A stretch of 64,000 bases of DNA from Burkholderia ambifaria AMMD (GCF_000203915.1 NC_008390.1:1550001-1614000); one strand, 5' to 3'; shown: positions 1 through 12,247, counted from the first letter of the stretch. Numbers and translations are program-made. The notes: generated by a model from the letters alone, not told the origin.

Positions 1-852
1 GAACCCGGCGCGCGAGCGGGCGGTGTGCGTCAGCAGCAAGCCCGGCCGGCGGCGCCCGCCGCGGCGCGCGCGTCAGCCGGCGTGCCCGCTTCGCAATGGG
101 CACGCTGGCGTGCCGTCGCGACCGAGTATTTCGCCAACGTGGCAAGCCGCGCGGGAATCGAGGACGCGCGCGGCAAGGCGCTGCTTGCGCTGCTGGCGTT
201 GACCGGGGCGGCGTTTGCCGCCGGCGATCGGGGCGGCTGGCTCGGCGGCATCGCCGCGCTCGTCTGCGGCGCCGCGCTGCTCGTGTTCTGGCTGGTGTCG
301 CGCATACATCGGCGGCGCCAGATGATCGTTCGTCAGTTGCCGTCGTTTCTGGACGGCATCGTGCGGCTGGTGACGCTGGGCAATAGCGTGCCGGCCGCGT
401 TCCAGGCCGCGCTGCAGACCACCGAGGCGCCATTGCGCGGCTGCCTGGACCATGTGTCGAGGATGCTGCGCACGGGCGTCGAGATCGACCGCGCGATGAT
501 GCATATCGCGAACGTGTACCACACGAAGGAGTTCGAACTGGTCGGGTCGGTGCTGCGGCTGTCGGTGCGGTACGGCGGTCGCGCGGACATCATGCTCGAC
601 CGGATGTCGACGTTCATGCGCGACCTCGAACAGGCCGAGCGGGAACTGGAGGCGATGTCGTCGGAAACGCGTTTGTCTGCATGGGTGCTCGTCATGCTGC
701 CGATCGCGATCGGCAGCTTCGTCATCGCGACCAATCCGCTCTACCTCCAGTCGATGTGGAACGATTACACCGGTCGCCAGTTGCTGGTCCTCGCTTTCAT
801 GCTGCAGGCAGCGGGCGGGATCTGGCTTTATCACATGGCCAAACTCAGGTGA
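1..852 (+). CDS. tadB: TadB-like inner-membrane platform protein (5' end outside window)
   Basis: This is a type II secretion F-domain protein of the Tad (Flp pilus) system, which with TadC forms the inner-membrane platform for pilin assembly. The reading frame is open back to base 1, so the true start probably lies upstream; an in-frame GTG at 25 would be a poor start with no visible ribosome site. A hydrophobic pair lies near residues 55-95. It is followed by the cytoplasmic F-domain helices (RQLPSFLDGIVRLVTLGNSV region) and two C-terminal membrane segments (VLVMLPIAIGSFVIA and LLVLAFMLQAAGGIWLY). tadC starts 4 bases after the stop, indicating one transcript. The call rests on domain order plus the tadC and tadD neighbours. 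Confidence 0.88.
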   Translation, partial: EPGARAGGVRQQQARPAAPAAARASAGVPASQWARWRAVATEYFANVASRAGIEDARGKALLALLALTGAAFAAGDRGGWLGGIAALVCGAALLVFWLVSRIHRRRQMIVRQLPSFLDGIVRLVTLGNSVPAAFQAALQTTEAPLRGCLDHVSRMLRTGVEIDRAMMHIANVYHTKEFELVGSVLRLSVRYGGRADIMLDRMSTFMRDLEQAERELEAMSSETRLSAWVLVMLPIAIGSFVIATNPLYLQSMWNDYTGRQLLVLAFMLQAAGGIWLYHMAKLR

Positions 853-856
853 CGGC

Positions 857-1870
857 ATGACAGCCAATCAACTTGGTTCGCTCGCACTGGTGCTTGGGGC
901 GCTGGGCATCCTGTTGCTGGCGCTGCTCGCGATCCGCAGCGCGCATGCGCAATCGCGCAGCGGCCGGACACTGACCGACGCACTCGAGCGGCGGCTTGCA
1001 GCGCTGGCGGCCGCGAGCGGGCGGGCGGCCCAGGATGCGGACGAATCGTTGCGGAAGGAGCCGGCCGGCCGGCAGGCACCCGGTCAGCCGTCGCGACTCG
1101 CGCAAATGCAGGCACGTCTGTCGGTGTTCGGGATGCGCTGGCTGGATACCGGTGTCGGTCGGCTGGTCGTGGCCGAAGAGGATCGGCTGCTGCTCGAGCA
1201 ATGCGGTTTTGTCGATACGCGCACGCGCGGCTTGTTCCTGAGTGCGCGGATCGCCTGCTCGATCGTCATTCCGCTCGCATACATCGGCGTGGTCGGGCCG
1301 CATGTGAGTGGCACGCAGTGGTGGCTGGGCGTGGGTATTTCGTTCATCGTCGGATTCATGGTGCCGAAGCTCTACCTGAGGCGCCGTGCCGCGAAGCGTC
1401 GACAAGCGGTGACCGACGAGTTGCCGCTGCTGGTCGACATGCTGCGTCTGCTTCAAGGGGTTGGCCTGTCGCTCGATCAGAGTATTCAGGTCGTCACCAA
1501 CGACTTCAAGGGCATGATGCCCGTGCTCTCGTCGGAAATGGAAATCGCCCAACGGCAGTTCGCGGCGGGGCGAACACGCGAGCAGTCGTTGCAGCGGTTG
1601 TCTTCGGGCTTTGAAAACGAGGATCTGCGCGCCATCGTGCGATTGCTGATACAGGTCGACAAGCACGGCGGCGCGGTCCAGGAGCCGCTCAAGCAGTTCG
1701 GCGAGCGCTTGCGCGAGGCCCGTCGCGCGATGCTGCGCGAGCGCATCGGTCGGTTGACGGTCAAGATGACGGGCGTGATGATCGTGACGCTTCTGCCCGC
1801 GCTGCTGATCGTGACGGCCGGGCCGGGGATGATTTCGGTGTTGCGTGCGCTGAACCAGGCGCAGCACTGA
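857..1870 (+). CDS. tadC: TadC-like inner-membrane platform protein
   Basis: This is the second F-domain platform protein of the Tad pilus machine, 337 residues, the usual TadC size. It has an N-terminal membrane segment (residues about 5-27), two central ones (about 135-175) and a C-terminal one (TGVMIVTLLPALLIVTAGP). The cytoplasmic F domain lies between (DELPLLVDMLRLLQGVGLSLDQ). The ATG at 857 follows a CAGGTGACGG stretch and sits directly behind tadB. It should act in the inner membrane with TadB and the TadA ATPase, whose gene is presumably upstream of the window. Confidence 0.9.
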   Translation: MTANQLGSLALVLGALGILLLALLAIRSAHAQSRSGRTLTDALERRLAALAAASGRAAQDADESLRKEPAGRQAPGQPSRLAQMQARLSVFGMRWLDTGVGRLVVAEEDRLLLEQCGFVDTRTRGLFLSARIACSIVIPLAYIGVVGPHVSGTQWWLGVGISFIVGFMVPKLYLRRRAAKRRQAVTDELPLLVDMLRLLQGVGLSLDQSIQVVTNDFKGMMPVLSSEMEIAQRQFAAGRTREQSLQRLSSGFENEDLRAIVRLLIQVDKHGGAVQEPLKQFGERLREARRAMLRERIGRLTVKMTGVMIVTLLPALLIVTAGPGMISVLRALNQAQH

Positions 1871-1894
1871 TGCAGGGAAGGGAAAGGACGGAAA

Positions 1895-2782
1895 ATGAAA
1901 CGCATCGATGAAGTCGCGAAAGTGGCCGGCATGGTGGCGATGGCTGGCCTGCTCTGCGCGTGTTCGGCGTTCAAGGAAAGCGGGTACGGTGTTGGCCCGC
2001 AAGCCGAGCGTGCGGCATTGATGGACGCCGCGGCCCAGAAACAGTCAGCACCCGATACGCCCGGCATGTATCTGGGCCTGATCGAGCGGATGCAGTCGCA
2101 AGGACTGTATTACGCGTCGCTCGCGCATATCGATGCGTACGAGAAGCAGTACGGTGCGTCACCGCAGACCATCCTTCTGCGCGCCGATGCGTTGCGCATG
2201 ACCGACCAGCCGGCCGCGAGCACGGCTGTCTATACGCAACTGCTCAACACGCCGCTGGCGTCGCGCGGGTATCGCGGGCTGGGGCTGATCGCCGGTGCGG
2301 CGGGCGATTTTCCGCGCGCCGCGCAGGCATTGGCGCAGGCGACGGTGCTGGCACCGACCGATGCCGCGACGCTGTCGGATCTCGCCTACGCAAAATTGCG
2401 CGGCGGTGATATCGACGGTGCGCGCATCCCGTTGATGAAGGCGGCTGAACTCGACCAGAACAATCCAAAGATCATCAGCAACCTGGTGCTGTACCTGCTC
2501 GCGTCCGGCCGTGCGCGCGACGCGCAGCGGCTCATGGCACAGCAGAAGCTGTCGGCCGACGTGCGCAACGACATCCGCGGCGACGCGATGAAAATCACGG
2601 CGGCAGCGCGTGCGTGGCGCCGCGCGGCACCGCCATCGGCCTCGGTCGCGACGGTGACGCCGGTCGGCTCGGGCAGCGTCGTCGACGTGTCGGGCGCCGA
2701 TGTCTCGCGGCGGCCGTCGCCCGTCGCAAACATTCAGGGATTCGATCCCACCGCGCCGTTGCTGCAACGGTTCGCACAATGA
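1895..2782 (+). CDS. tadD: TadD-like TPR lipoprotein
   Basis: This is a predicted outer-membrane lipoprotein of the Tad system; in characterised systems TadD is a TPR protein needed for pilus assembly. The N-terminus is a lipoprotein signal with the lipobox LLCAC near residues 20-24. TPR-like helix pairs follow from about residue 50 to 215 (for example the PTDAATLSDLAYAKLRGGD and NPKIISNLVLYLLASGRA regions). The C-terminus is a low-complexity Pro/Val/Ser tail. The start ATG at 1895 is preceded by a purine-rich GGGAAGGGAAAGGACGG site. Its place directly behind tadC supports the call. Confidence 0.87.
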   Translation: MKRIDEVAKVAGMVAMAGLLCACSAFKESGYGVGPQAERAALMDAAAQKQSAPDTPGMYLGLIERMQSQGLYYASLAHIDAYEKQYGASPQTILLRADALRMTDQPAASTAVYTQLLNTPLASRGYRGLGLIAGAAGDFPRAAQALAQATVLAPTDAATLSDLAYAKLRGGDIDGARIPLMKAAELDQNNPKIISNLVLYLLASGRARDAQRLMAQQKLSADVRNDIRGDAMKITAAARAWRRAAPPSASVATVTPVGSGSVVDVSGADVSRRPSPVANIQGFDPTAPLLQRFAQ

Positions 2783-2805
2783 CAAGGCATTCGGGGGGAA
2801 GTGAC

Positions 2806-3138
2806 ATGACGAACGACAAACGTTTCAATCGACGCCTTGCAGGGCTGCATCGCGGCATCACAGTGGTTGCATTGCTGGGGGCCGCGACTGCGGCACATTG
2901 CCAGGAGTCGATGCCGTCGGCGGCGGAAGTCGGCCATGCGACCGACGCGCTGCTCGCGCTGCAGCGGGACAACCGTGCGGCCGGACCGGCGTTGCCGATG
3001 TTGGGTGATACCGCGTCGCTCAGCTACCAGCGCTATCTCGATTCGTTCAAGCACAAGATTCCGGAGTCGATGGGGTCGCCGGTCAACGCGAACGGCAGCG
3101 GCGGGGCCGGCGGACAGCATTCCATGCAATCGTATTGA
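2806..3138 (+). CDS. Small exported DUF3613-like protein in the tad operon
   Basis: This 110-residue protein has an N-terminal signal peptide (VVALLGAATAAHC, cleavage around residue 30). A short conserved-looking core follows, centred on ATDALLALQRDNRAAG and SYQRYLDSFKHKIPE. I recognise this as the DUF3613 type found in Burkholderia and related Tad operons; its function is unknown. The ATG at 2806 has a good upstream GGGGGGAAGTG ribosome site. The gene lies between tadD and the TadG-like gene with short gaps, so a periplasmic accessory role in Flp pilus assembly is an inference from context only. Confidence 0.75.
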   Translation: MTNDKRFNRRLAGLHRGITVVALLGAATAAHCQESMPSAAEVGHATDALLALQRDNRAAGPALPMLGDTASLSYQRYLDSFKHKIPESMGSPVNANGSGGAGGQHSMQSY

Positions 3139-3149
3139 GCGGGACGGTA

Positions 3150-6424
<3,275 letters not shown>

Positions 6425-6479
6425 TTAATGAGATAAAATCGCGCTGCATTACAACGATACGGGCGGGGAATAAAAATTC

Positions 6480-7187
6480 ATGAGCCATATGACGGGGTTG
6501 GCGCGGGCGTGTGTGTTGCTCGCGATGATGGGAGGCGTGCAGGGCGCGTACGCGCAGGGGCTGGCCGGCAATGGAGCGCCGGCGGTCCAGCAGGCGTCGG
6601 CGCCGGTGGCGGCGATTCCGGTGCTGGACCAGCAGGTGCAAACGTCGGTGCAGCCGCAGGCGGGCGACACGACCGGGCCGAGCACGGTTGACGAGCTGCA
6701 GCGCCAGATTCAGGCGCATTCGCTGACGGAAATGCGCACGAGCTATAACGGCAGCTACGGCGCGAGCCTGCTGTTCAGCGTGAAGGACGGTGCCTATTTC
6801 GTCGCGCTGTTCCAGCAGAAGGCGTTCTGGCGCGTGATCAAGAGTTACGACGAAACGCGGGCGGAAGCGATCTATCGCGATTTCTCGCATCAGGCGGAAC
6901 GGCTGGCCGTCAACGAATTGCGTGCGGCGAAGCTGGAATCGCAGAAGGCACAGACGGACCGGCAGATCGCGCTCACGCAGGAGCGGGCGCGGCGTCTGCA
7001 GGCCGACATCTCCATCGCACGCGAGCAGCAGGCCGCGGTCGTGGATCGCCAGAAGAGCGTCCGCAATGAAACGGCGGCGCTGCAGGCGCAACAGGCGGAG
7101 CTTCAGTCGCAACTGCGCGCATTGCAGCAGCAGGTGCGTTCGCTGCAGCGCGAGGCCAACGCGGGCTTGCCGGCGACGGCACACTGA
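6480..7187 (+). CDS. Exported coiled-coil DUF2968 protein
   Basis: This 235-residue protein has a signal peptide (residues 1-25, ending AYAQ), a Gln/Ala/Pro-rich spacer, a compact domain around residues 75-125 (LTEMRTSYNGSYGASLLFSVKDGAYFVALFQQK), and a long C-terminal coiled coil rich in Gln, Arg and Ala (about 140-225). I recognise it as DUF2968; no function is known to me. The ATG at 6480 follows GGGCGGGGAA; an alternative ATG lies at 6489. It is separated from the sigma-54 gene by 55 bases and is closed by a strong bidirectional terminator. Confidence 0.8.
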   Translation: MSHMTGLARACVLLAMMGGVQGAYAQGLAGNGAPAVQQASAPVAAIPVLDQQVQTSVQPQAGDTTGPSTVDELQRQIQAHSLTEMRTSYNGSYGASLLFSVKDGAYFVALFQQKAFWRVIKSYDETRAEAIYRDFSHQAERLAVNELRAAKLESQKAQTDRQIALTQERARRLQADISIAREQQAAVVDRQKSVRNETAALQAQQAELQSQLRALQQQVRSLQREANAGLPATAH

Positions 7188-7237
7188 GCGATCACGGTAC
7201 GGCCGGTGCGGCGACATGCCGCGCCGGCTCACCAGGA

Positions 7238-7267
7238 AAAAGGGCAAGCCGGTTGGCTTGCCCTTTT
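7238..7267. terminator. Bidirectional intrinsic terminator between DUF2968 gene and hfq2
   Basis: A 13-bp perfect stem (AAAAGGGCAAGCC at 7238-7250 with its complement at 7255-7267) encloses a GGTT loop. A-rich and T-rich flanks on both sides let it serve the plus-strand gene before it and the minus-strand hfq2 after it. Confidence 0.9.
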
Positions 7268-7270
7268 GTC

Positions 7271-7861
7271 TTACTGGCCGTCCGGCACGATTCGCCGGCG
7301 GCGCGTGACGATCACCGGCCCGTTGCCGCCGCGGGTATCGGACGGCGACGTGCTGCCCGATGCGTCGCCGGTGTCGCGCGGCGCGCTGTAGCCTTCACGC
7401 GGTTCACGCGGAGCGCTGTAACCCTCGCGGGGCGCGCCATAACCCTCGCGCGGTTCGCGGGAGCCATAGCCTTCGCGCGGTTCACGGGAGCCGTAGCCTT
7501 CACGCGGCTCGCGCGAGCCGTAGCCGCCGTCGCCGCGGGATTCGCGGGAGCCGCCGTGCGAGCCGTACGGGCTGTGACCGCCGCCTTCGCGGCCGCCCGG
7601 CCGACCGCCGGTGCGCGGGCCGCGGGGGCCGCCGCCGCCCGGGCGCGAGCCGCCCGTATCGAGCTGGATCGTGGAAATCGCACGCTTGTAGATGCCTTGC
7701 AGACCCACGGGGGTGCGCAGCATCACCAGGTACTGGTCGAACGACTCGATACACCCCGTCAGACGAATGCCGTTGACGAGATAGATTTCAACACGCTTAC
7801 GTTCCTTGCGCGCCGAATTGATGAAGTCGTTTTGCGGATGGGATTCTGCGGGATTGGCCAT
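7271..7861 (-). CDS. hfq2: Hfq2, RNA chaperone with repeat-rich C-terminal extension
   Basis: This is an Hfq/LSm RNA chaperone of 196 residues. Residues 1-70 form the LSm core with the Sm1 segment [22 protein letters not shown] and the Sm2 segment [11 protein letters not shown]. The His of the classical YKHA motif is Arg here. The rest is a Gly/Arg/Ser/Pro-rich tail containing a tandem 9-residue repeat GYGSREPRE (three near-exact copies, then degenerate [17 protein letters not shown] copies). Burkholderia cenocepacia is known to carry a second, long-tailed Hfq2 involved in sRNA regulation and virulence, which this matches. I used the ATG at 7861 (MANPAES) because the LSm homology begins there; the frame is open 66 bases further upstream. 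Confidence 0.92.
   Translation of the reverse strand: MANPAESHPQNDFINSARKERKRVEIYLVNGIRLTGCIESFDQYLVMLRTPVGLQGIYKRAISTIQLDTGGSRPGGGGPRGPRTGGRPGGREGGGHSPYGSHGGSRESRGDGGYGSREPREGYGSREPREGYGSREPREGYGAPREGYSAPREPREGYSAPRDTGDASGSTSPSDTRGGNGPVIVTRRRRIVPDGQ
7396..7526 (-). repeat. 27-bp coding repeats in the hfq2 tail
   Basis: Three near-identical 27-bp units encode GYGSREPRE, followed by shortened and diverged units encoding GYGAPRE and [10 protein letters not shown]. They lie inside the hfq2 reading frame, so changes in copy number would alter only tail length. Confidence 0.8.
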
Positions 7862-8156
7862 TGAGGTGCGGCAGGAGCCTGCGTCAGAGAATATGTTGTG
7901 CGTGTGGATGGCGTGGTCGCCCACCAAGTGTTTGGCGGGATTTTACCCTGTTCGTTCCAGCAGCGCGCGCTCGTGATTGTGTCGAACCGTAACCCACTAT
8001 AGACGGTCCAGCGCGTTTTCGCGATTCGGCCAAATGGCGAACGCCGTTTCGTTACGTCGCGTTACGACTCTCGCAGCGGCGTAGCACCTGGCCCGGCGCG
8101 GCCGGCTTATCTTCATCGCGCGTGCCGGGCAGGCCGGCGGATCAGGGAACGGAAAC

Positions 8157-8438
8157 ATGAACAAGAGGGGATGGGCGGTATCGATCGGGAGCGTGGCGCT
8201 GCTCGCTTCCGCCAGTGCAATGGCGCACGTCGACCTGTCGGTGGGCGTCGGCGTGCCGGTCGCGCCGGTCTATGTCGAACCGGCGCCGGTCTATGTGGCG
8301 CCGCAGCCGGCGGTGGTCGCGTATCCGGGCTACGGATACGGTTACGACGGCGACGAGGACGACGACCGTTACCGGAAATGGCGCAAGCACTATTACAAGC
8401 GTTGGCACAAGCATCATCACGACGATGACGACGACTGA
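8157..8438 (+). CDS. Small exported protein with His/Asp-rich C-terminus
   Basis: This 93-residue protein has a clear signal peptide (residues 1-23, ending AMA-H). A Pro/Val-rich middle with repeated APVYVEP and APVYVAP follows, then a Gly/Tyr stretch, and finally a tail of Asp, His, Lys and Tyr clusters (WHKHHHDDDDD). The tail could bind metal ions or charged surfaces, but that is inference only. The ATG at 8157 has a GGGAACGGAAAC ribosome site. No neighbour shares its strand closely, so it is probably monocistronic. I do not know its function. Confidence 0.72.
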   Translation: MNKRGWAVSIGSVALLASASAMAHVDLSVGVGVPVAPVYVEPAPVYVAPQPAVVAYPGYGYGYDGDEDDDRYRKWRKHYYKRWHKHHHDDDDD

Positions 8439-8465
8439 GCGCGACACGCGGCACGCTGTTGACGC

Positions 8466-9395
8466 TCAGAACGCGTAGTCCGGGTTTTTCGGGTCGAACG
8501 CGGATTCGTCGAGCGGGGCCGGCGCGATCTTCTCGATGACGATCCGCTCGAAGATCCTGCCGTCGTTGTCATAGGATTCGACGGTCCGGAAGTAGGGCGC
8601 GTGCAGGTCGAGCCCCAGCGTTTCCTTCTTCGCGTAAAACTGCGGCCGGCCGGTCGGCGTCTCGTAGGTGAGCGCGACGACGCGCACACCGCCGATCGTC
8701 TTCGCTTCCACCTGCGTCGGCCGCTGCACGCCGGCCTCCTGATATTTCTTCCCTTCGGTCAGGTACAGGTTCGTGATGAACTCGGTGCCGAGATCCTTCA
8801 CCTGGTGATTCGACTGCGCGCGCGCGAGTGCGCCGTCGAGCGCTGTCCACAACGGAATCTTGCCGAGCAGGCCGCCGAGATGGCCGTACATCTCGTCCTT
8901 GCGCAGGGTCGTGTCGTAGATCGTCTCCTGTCCCGCATGCGCGCCGCCCGGCAGCCATTTCGCATAGACCCGCAACGGCTCGCGGGTGGTTTTCACGAGC
9001 ATGCGATCGGGCGTGTCGGACCATTTCCCGCTGATGCGTTCCTGCCGCACCATCGTGAACTGGTACGACGGATAACCGTTCGGACCGTTGCGGATATAGA
9101 GCGGCACGGCGAGCGGATCGAGCGCCTTGAACAGCGTCGTCAGCGTCGCATCGTCGAGTTGGGCGAGCGTGCCGCGCTGGGCGGCCGTGCGCAGCCAGCG
9201 GGCCTGCTGCGCGGGCGGCTCGTGCGTGACCTTTGCCAGCTCGGCCGGCAGGGCGGTCGCCTGCGCCGCGCTCGCGGCATCGGCCGTTTCCTGCGCATGC
9301 AGGCCCGGCTGCGCGAGCAACAGCAACAGCATGCCGGCGACCGCAGCGGCGGCATGCGTAGCACGTGTCGCGCGGCGCTTGTGTCCTTCGTTCAT
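8466..9395 (-). CDS. Exported DUF1571 protein
   Basis: This 309-residue protein has an Arg/His-rich N-terminus, then a signal peptide hydrophobic stretch (GMLLLLLAQPGLHA, residues about 20-34). The body matches the DUF1571 type: YQFTMVRQERISGKW, then MLVKTTREPLRVYAKWLPGG and EMYGHLGGLLGKIPLW. DUF1571 proteins are predicted periplasmic and uncharacterised; the fold may resemble lipoprotein-localisation LolA-type sheets, but I cannot show that. The ATG at 9395 is supported by a GGGAGA ribosome site. It starts 29 bases after the stop of fadD on the same strand, so the two may be cotranscribed. A much longer open frame through this region reads antisense-like sequence of fadD and is spurious. Confidence 0.82.
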   Translation of the reverse strand: MNEGHKRRATRATHAAAAVAGMLLLLLAQPGLHAQETADAASAAQATALPAELAKVTHEPPAQQARWLRTAAQRGTLAQLDDATLTTLFKALDPLAVPLYIRNGPNGYPSYQFTMVRQERISGKWSDTPDRMLVKTTREPLRVYAKWLPGGAHAGQETIYDTTLRKDEMYGHLGGLLGKIPLWTALDGALARAQSNHQVKDLGTEFITNLYLTEGKKYQEAGVQRPTQVEAKTIGGVRVVALTYETPTGRPQFYAKKETLGLDLHAPYFRTVESYDNDGRIFERIVIEKIAPAPLDESAFDPKNPDYAF

Positions 9396-9424
9396 CGACA
9401 GTGTCTCCCGGAGCGATGCGTCGT

Positions 9425-11179
9425 TCAGCCTTGTTTCGCGGCCTTGATCCTGGCGAGCTCCTCGTCGCGCAGCGCGCGGCGCAGGATCTTGCCGACGTTG
9501 GTCTGCGGCAGCGCGTCGCGGAACTCGACGAACTTCGGCATCTTGTAGCCGGTCAGGTTCTTGCGGCAGTGCGCGAGCACGTCGTCGACCGTCAGCGTCG
9601 GGTCGCGACGCACGACGAAGACCTTGATCCGTTCGCCCTGGACTTCGTCCGGGATACCGATGGCCGCGGCTTCGCTGATGCCCGGATGCATCACCAGCAC
9701 TTCCTCGATCTCGTTCGGGTACACGTTGAAGCCCGACACGAGGATCATGTCCTTCTTGCGGTCGATGAGGCGGATGAAGCCGCGCTCGTCCATCACGCCG
9801 ATGTCGCCGGTGGCGAGCCAGCCGTCGGCGTCGATCACCTTCGCGGTCTCGTCGGGCCGCTGCCAGTAGCCGCGCATCACCTGCGGCCCGTGCACGCACA
9901 GTTCGCCCGGCTCGCCGACGGCGGCCCAGGTGCCGTCCTCGCGGCGAAAGCGCACGAGCGTCGACGGCGCGGGCAGGCCGATGGAGCCGCTGAATTCGCC
10001 CATGTCGTTCAGGTTCACCGGATTCATCGTGACGATCGGCGAGCATTCGGTGAGCCCGTAGCCTTCGACGACGGGCCGGCCCGTGACCTGCTGGAAGCGC
10101 TCCGCGACCGCGCGCTGCATCGCCATTCCGCCCGCCATCGCGAGCTTGAGCTGCGAGAAGTCGCGCTTGCGGAATTCCTCGTTGTCGAGGAACGCGTTGT
10201 ACAGCGTGTTGATGCCGGTGATCCCGGTAAACGTTTCGTTGCGGATGATCTTCATCACCATCTTCATGTCGCGCGGGTTCGCGATCAGGATGTTGCGCCC
10301 GCCGAGCCCCATGAAGATGAACGCGTTCACCGTCAGCGAATAGATGTGATAGAGCGGCAGCGGCGTCAGCACGGTCTCGACGTCGCCCGACACCTGATCG
10401 GCGATCCACGCCTTGGCCTGCAGCAGATTCGCGATCAGGTTGCCGTGCGTGAGCATCGCGCCTTTCGCGACGCCGGTCGTGCCGCCGGTGTATTGCAGGA
10501 ACGCGAGATCGTCGCGCGTCGTCGGCACCGGCTGCGGTTTGCCGCGCGCGCCGAGCGCGAGGGCGGAGCGCAGCCGGATCGCCTGCGGCAGGCTGTAGTC
10601 AGGCACCAGCTTCTTCACATGCTTCAGCACGAAGTTGATCAGGCGTCCCTTCGCATTGAAACCGTCGGCGAGCAGGTCGCCGAGCGCGGTGACGACGATG
10701 TTCTTCACCTGCGTTTCCGGCAGCGCTTCCTGCAGCGTGCGCGCGAAGTTCTCGAACACGACGATCGTCTGCGCGCCGCTGTCCTTCAGCTGGTGCGCGA
10801 GTTCGCGCGCGGTATAGAGCGGATTGACGTTGACGACGATCGCGCCGGCCTTCAGCGTGCCGAACAGCGCGACCGGATACTGGAACGTGTTCGGCAGCAT
10901 GATCGCGACGCGGTCGCCGGGCTTTACGCCCATGCTTTGCAGATACGACGCGAACGCGTCGACTTTCTGCGCGAGCGTGCGGTAAGTCATCGATGCGCCC
11001 GCGCTCACGTACGCGACCCGCTCGGCGAAGCGCGTCGTGCATTCGTCGAAGAACTGCACGAGCGACGTGTATTGCGTGACGTCGATCTCGTGCGGCACGC
11101 CGGGCGGATACGACGCGTACCAGACGCCGTCGCTGTTCGGCGGGAGCTGGGTCGTTGCGGTTGCTGCGGATGAGGACAT
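9425..11179 (-). CDS. fadD: Long-chain fatty acid-CoA ligase
   Basis: This 584-residue enzyme adenylates a fatty acid and transfers it to coenzyme A, the entry step of beta-oxidation. The adenylate-forming family motifs are present: the P-loop-like YTGGTTGVAKGAMLTH near residue 228, GYGLTE near residue 371, the TGD motif near residue 460 and a C-terminal lysine-containing NVGKILRR. The start at 11179 (MSSSAATATTQ) is fixed by a GGAGACAC ribosome site; the frame is open further upstream without support. A PsrA-like repressor gene lies upstream on the same strand, consistent with fatty-acid control. Confidence 0.93.
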   Translation of the reverse strand: MSSSAATATTQLPPNSDGVWYASYPPGVPHEIDVTQYTSLVQFFDECTTRFAERVAYVSAGASMTYRTLAQKVDAFASYLQSMGVKPGDRVAIMLPNTFQYPVALFGTLKAGAIVVNVNPLYTARELAHQLKDSGAQTIVVFENFARTLQEALPETQVKNIVVTALGDLLADGFNAKGRLINFVLKHVKKLVPDYSLPQAIRLRSALALGARGKPQPVPTTRDDLAFLQYTGGTTGVAKGAMLTHGNLIANLLQAKAWIADQVSGDVETVLTPLPLYHIYSLTVNAFIFMGLGGRNILIANPRDMKMVMKIIRNETFTGITGINTLYNAFLDNEEFRKRDFSQLKLAMAGGMAMQRAVAERFQQVTGRPVVEGYGLTECSPIVTMNPVNLNDMGEFSGSIGLPAPSTLVRFRREDGTWAAVGEPGELCVHGPQVMRGYWQRPDETAKVIDADGWLATGDIGVMDERGFIRLIDRKKDMILVSGFNVYPNEIEEVLVMHPGISEAAAIGIPDEVQGERIKVFVVRRDPTLTVDDVLAHCRKNLTGYKMPKFVEFRDALPQTNVGKILRRALRDEELARIKAAKQG

Positions 11180-11300
11180 GATGTGTCTCCAATGCTGTGC
11201 GGTGGACGAGCGTCGGCGCTTCAGCGCGTTGCGCTCGTCCCATGCTTTTCGTCGACGAAAGCCGGCCAGCCGTGGCTCCCGCCGCATGACATTCGTACAG

Positions 11301-11330
11301 CCCGGGCCGGCGCATCAACGCCGGCCCGGG
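11301..11330. other. GC-rich hairpin between psrA-like gene and fadD
   Basis: There is a 12-bp perfect stem (CCCGGGCCGGCG and its complement) with a CATCAA loop. It lacks a T-tract on either side, so it may be a weak terminator or mRNA-stability structure rather than a strong intrinsic terminator. Confidence 0.45.
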
Positions 11331-11371
11331 CCGCCCAAATCGTGAATCGCCGCCTGCGCGGCGTGACGGAA

Positions 11372-12190
11372 TCAGTTCGCCGAATGTGCGGTCGCCGTAT
11401 CGGCCGTGGCCGCACCCGGCGACAGCCCGAACGCCTCGCTCGCGCCCGCATCGTCGAGCACGGCCGCGAAGATCGACAACTGCGTGCTGTCGGGCATCGG
11501 CGCCTTCAGCGCGGCGACGATCAGCGAGGACAGCCGCGCGATCATCTGCACGTCGTTCATCGTGCGGCGTTGCGAGAATTCGTCGATCAGGCTTTCGGTT
11601 TCGGCACCGGCCAGCGCGCCGGACAGCGCGCCGATCGCGAAGTGCAGCCGCCAGCCGAGCTCCGTGCGCGGCAGATGCGGCAGCGCGCGCTGGAACGCAT
11701 CGAAGAAGCGGCCCGCGACGCTCGCATAGTGCGCGGTCAGGAAGTTGCGCACGAACGGCGACGGGTCGGTGTACGCGCGGCCGATCAGTCGAAGGAACGC
11801 GGGGCCGCCGCGATCGGGGTCGCGCGACGCCTTCAGCGCCGGAATGAACATCGCGCCGAGCACGTGCTCGCAGGTGATGTGCGCACCGAGCTGCGCATCG
11901 AAGCGGTCGAGGATGCCGAGGCGCTCCTGGTTAAGCTGGTCGAGCCGACGCGACAGCATCGCGTGGATCAACGCTTCCTTGCTGCCGAAGTGGTAGTTGA
12001 CCGCGGCGAGGTTCACCGCCGCGCGCGACGTGATCTGCCGCATCGACATCGCTTCGAAGCCATGCTCGATGAACAGGTCCTCGGCCGCGTCGAGAATGCG
12101 CGCCTTCGTTCCGCCGGCCTGCCGATTGCCGGGTGCCCGCGTCCCGGACGCCCGTCCCGCGGACGATCGTCCCTCCTGAGTTACTGCCAT
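11372..12190 (-). CDS. TetR-family regulator, PsrA-like
   Basis: This 272-residue repressor has an N-terminal helix-turn-helix at about residues 28-75 (AEDLFIEHGFEAMSMRQITSRAAVNLAAVNYHFGSKEALI), very close in pattern to Pseudomonas PsrA, which binds long-chain fatty acids and controls beta-oxidation genes. The C-terminal ligand domain is helical. The ATG at 12190 follows GGGAGGCGGGAC, a strong ribosome site. It lies upstream of fadD on the same strand, and a PsrA-type box lies 58 bases in front of the start, suggesting autoregulation and control of fatty-acid genes. The PsrA identity is inferred from the helix-turn-helix, the box and the neighbour. Confidence 0.85.
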   Translation of the reverse strand: MAVTQEGRSSAGRASGTRAPGNRQAGGTKARILDAAEDLFIEHGFEAMSMRQITSRAAVNLAAVNYHFGSKEALIHAMLSRRLDQLNQERLGILDRFDAQLGAHITCEHVLGAMFIPALKASRDPDRGGPAFLRLIGRAYTDPSPFVRNFLTAHYASVAGRFFDAFQRALPHLPRTELGWRLHFAIGALSGALAGAETESLIDEFSQRRTMNDVQMIARLSSLIVAALKAPMPDSTQLSIFAAVLDDAGASEAFGLSPGAATADTATAHSAN

Positions 12191-12247
12191 GTCCCGCCTC
12201 CCTATGCCGGTCGCGCGGCCGCGAACAGGTGATTTGATTATGTAATT

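Noticed and set aside
7396..7526. Short regular repeats that could suggest a CRISPR array.
   Set aside because: There are no unique spacers; the units are contiguous 27-bp codons of the hfq2 tail.
9425..10409. A long open frame on the minus strand running through fadD into the DUF1571 gene.
   Set aside because: It reads fadD in the wrong frame; only the part after 9395 has a signal peptide, ribosome site and family match.
11301..11330. The GC-rich hairpin as a strong intrinsic terminator.
   Set aside because: There is no T-tract on either strand, so I listed it only as a structure.
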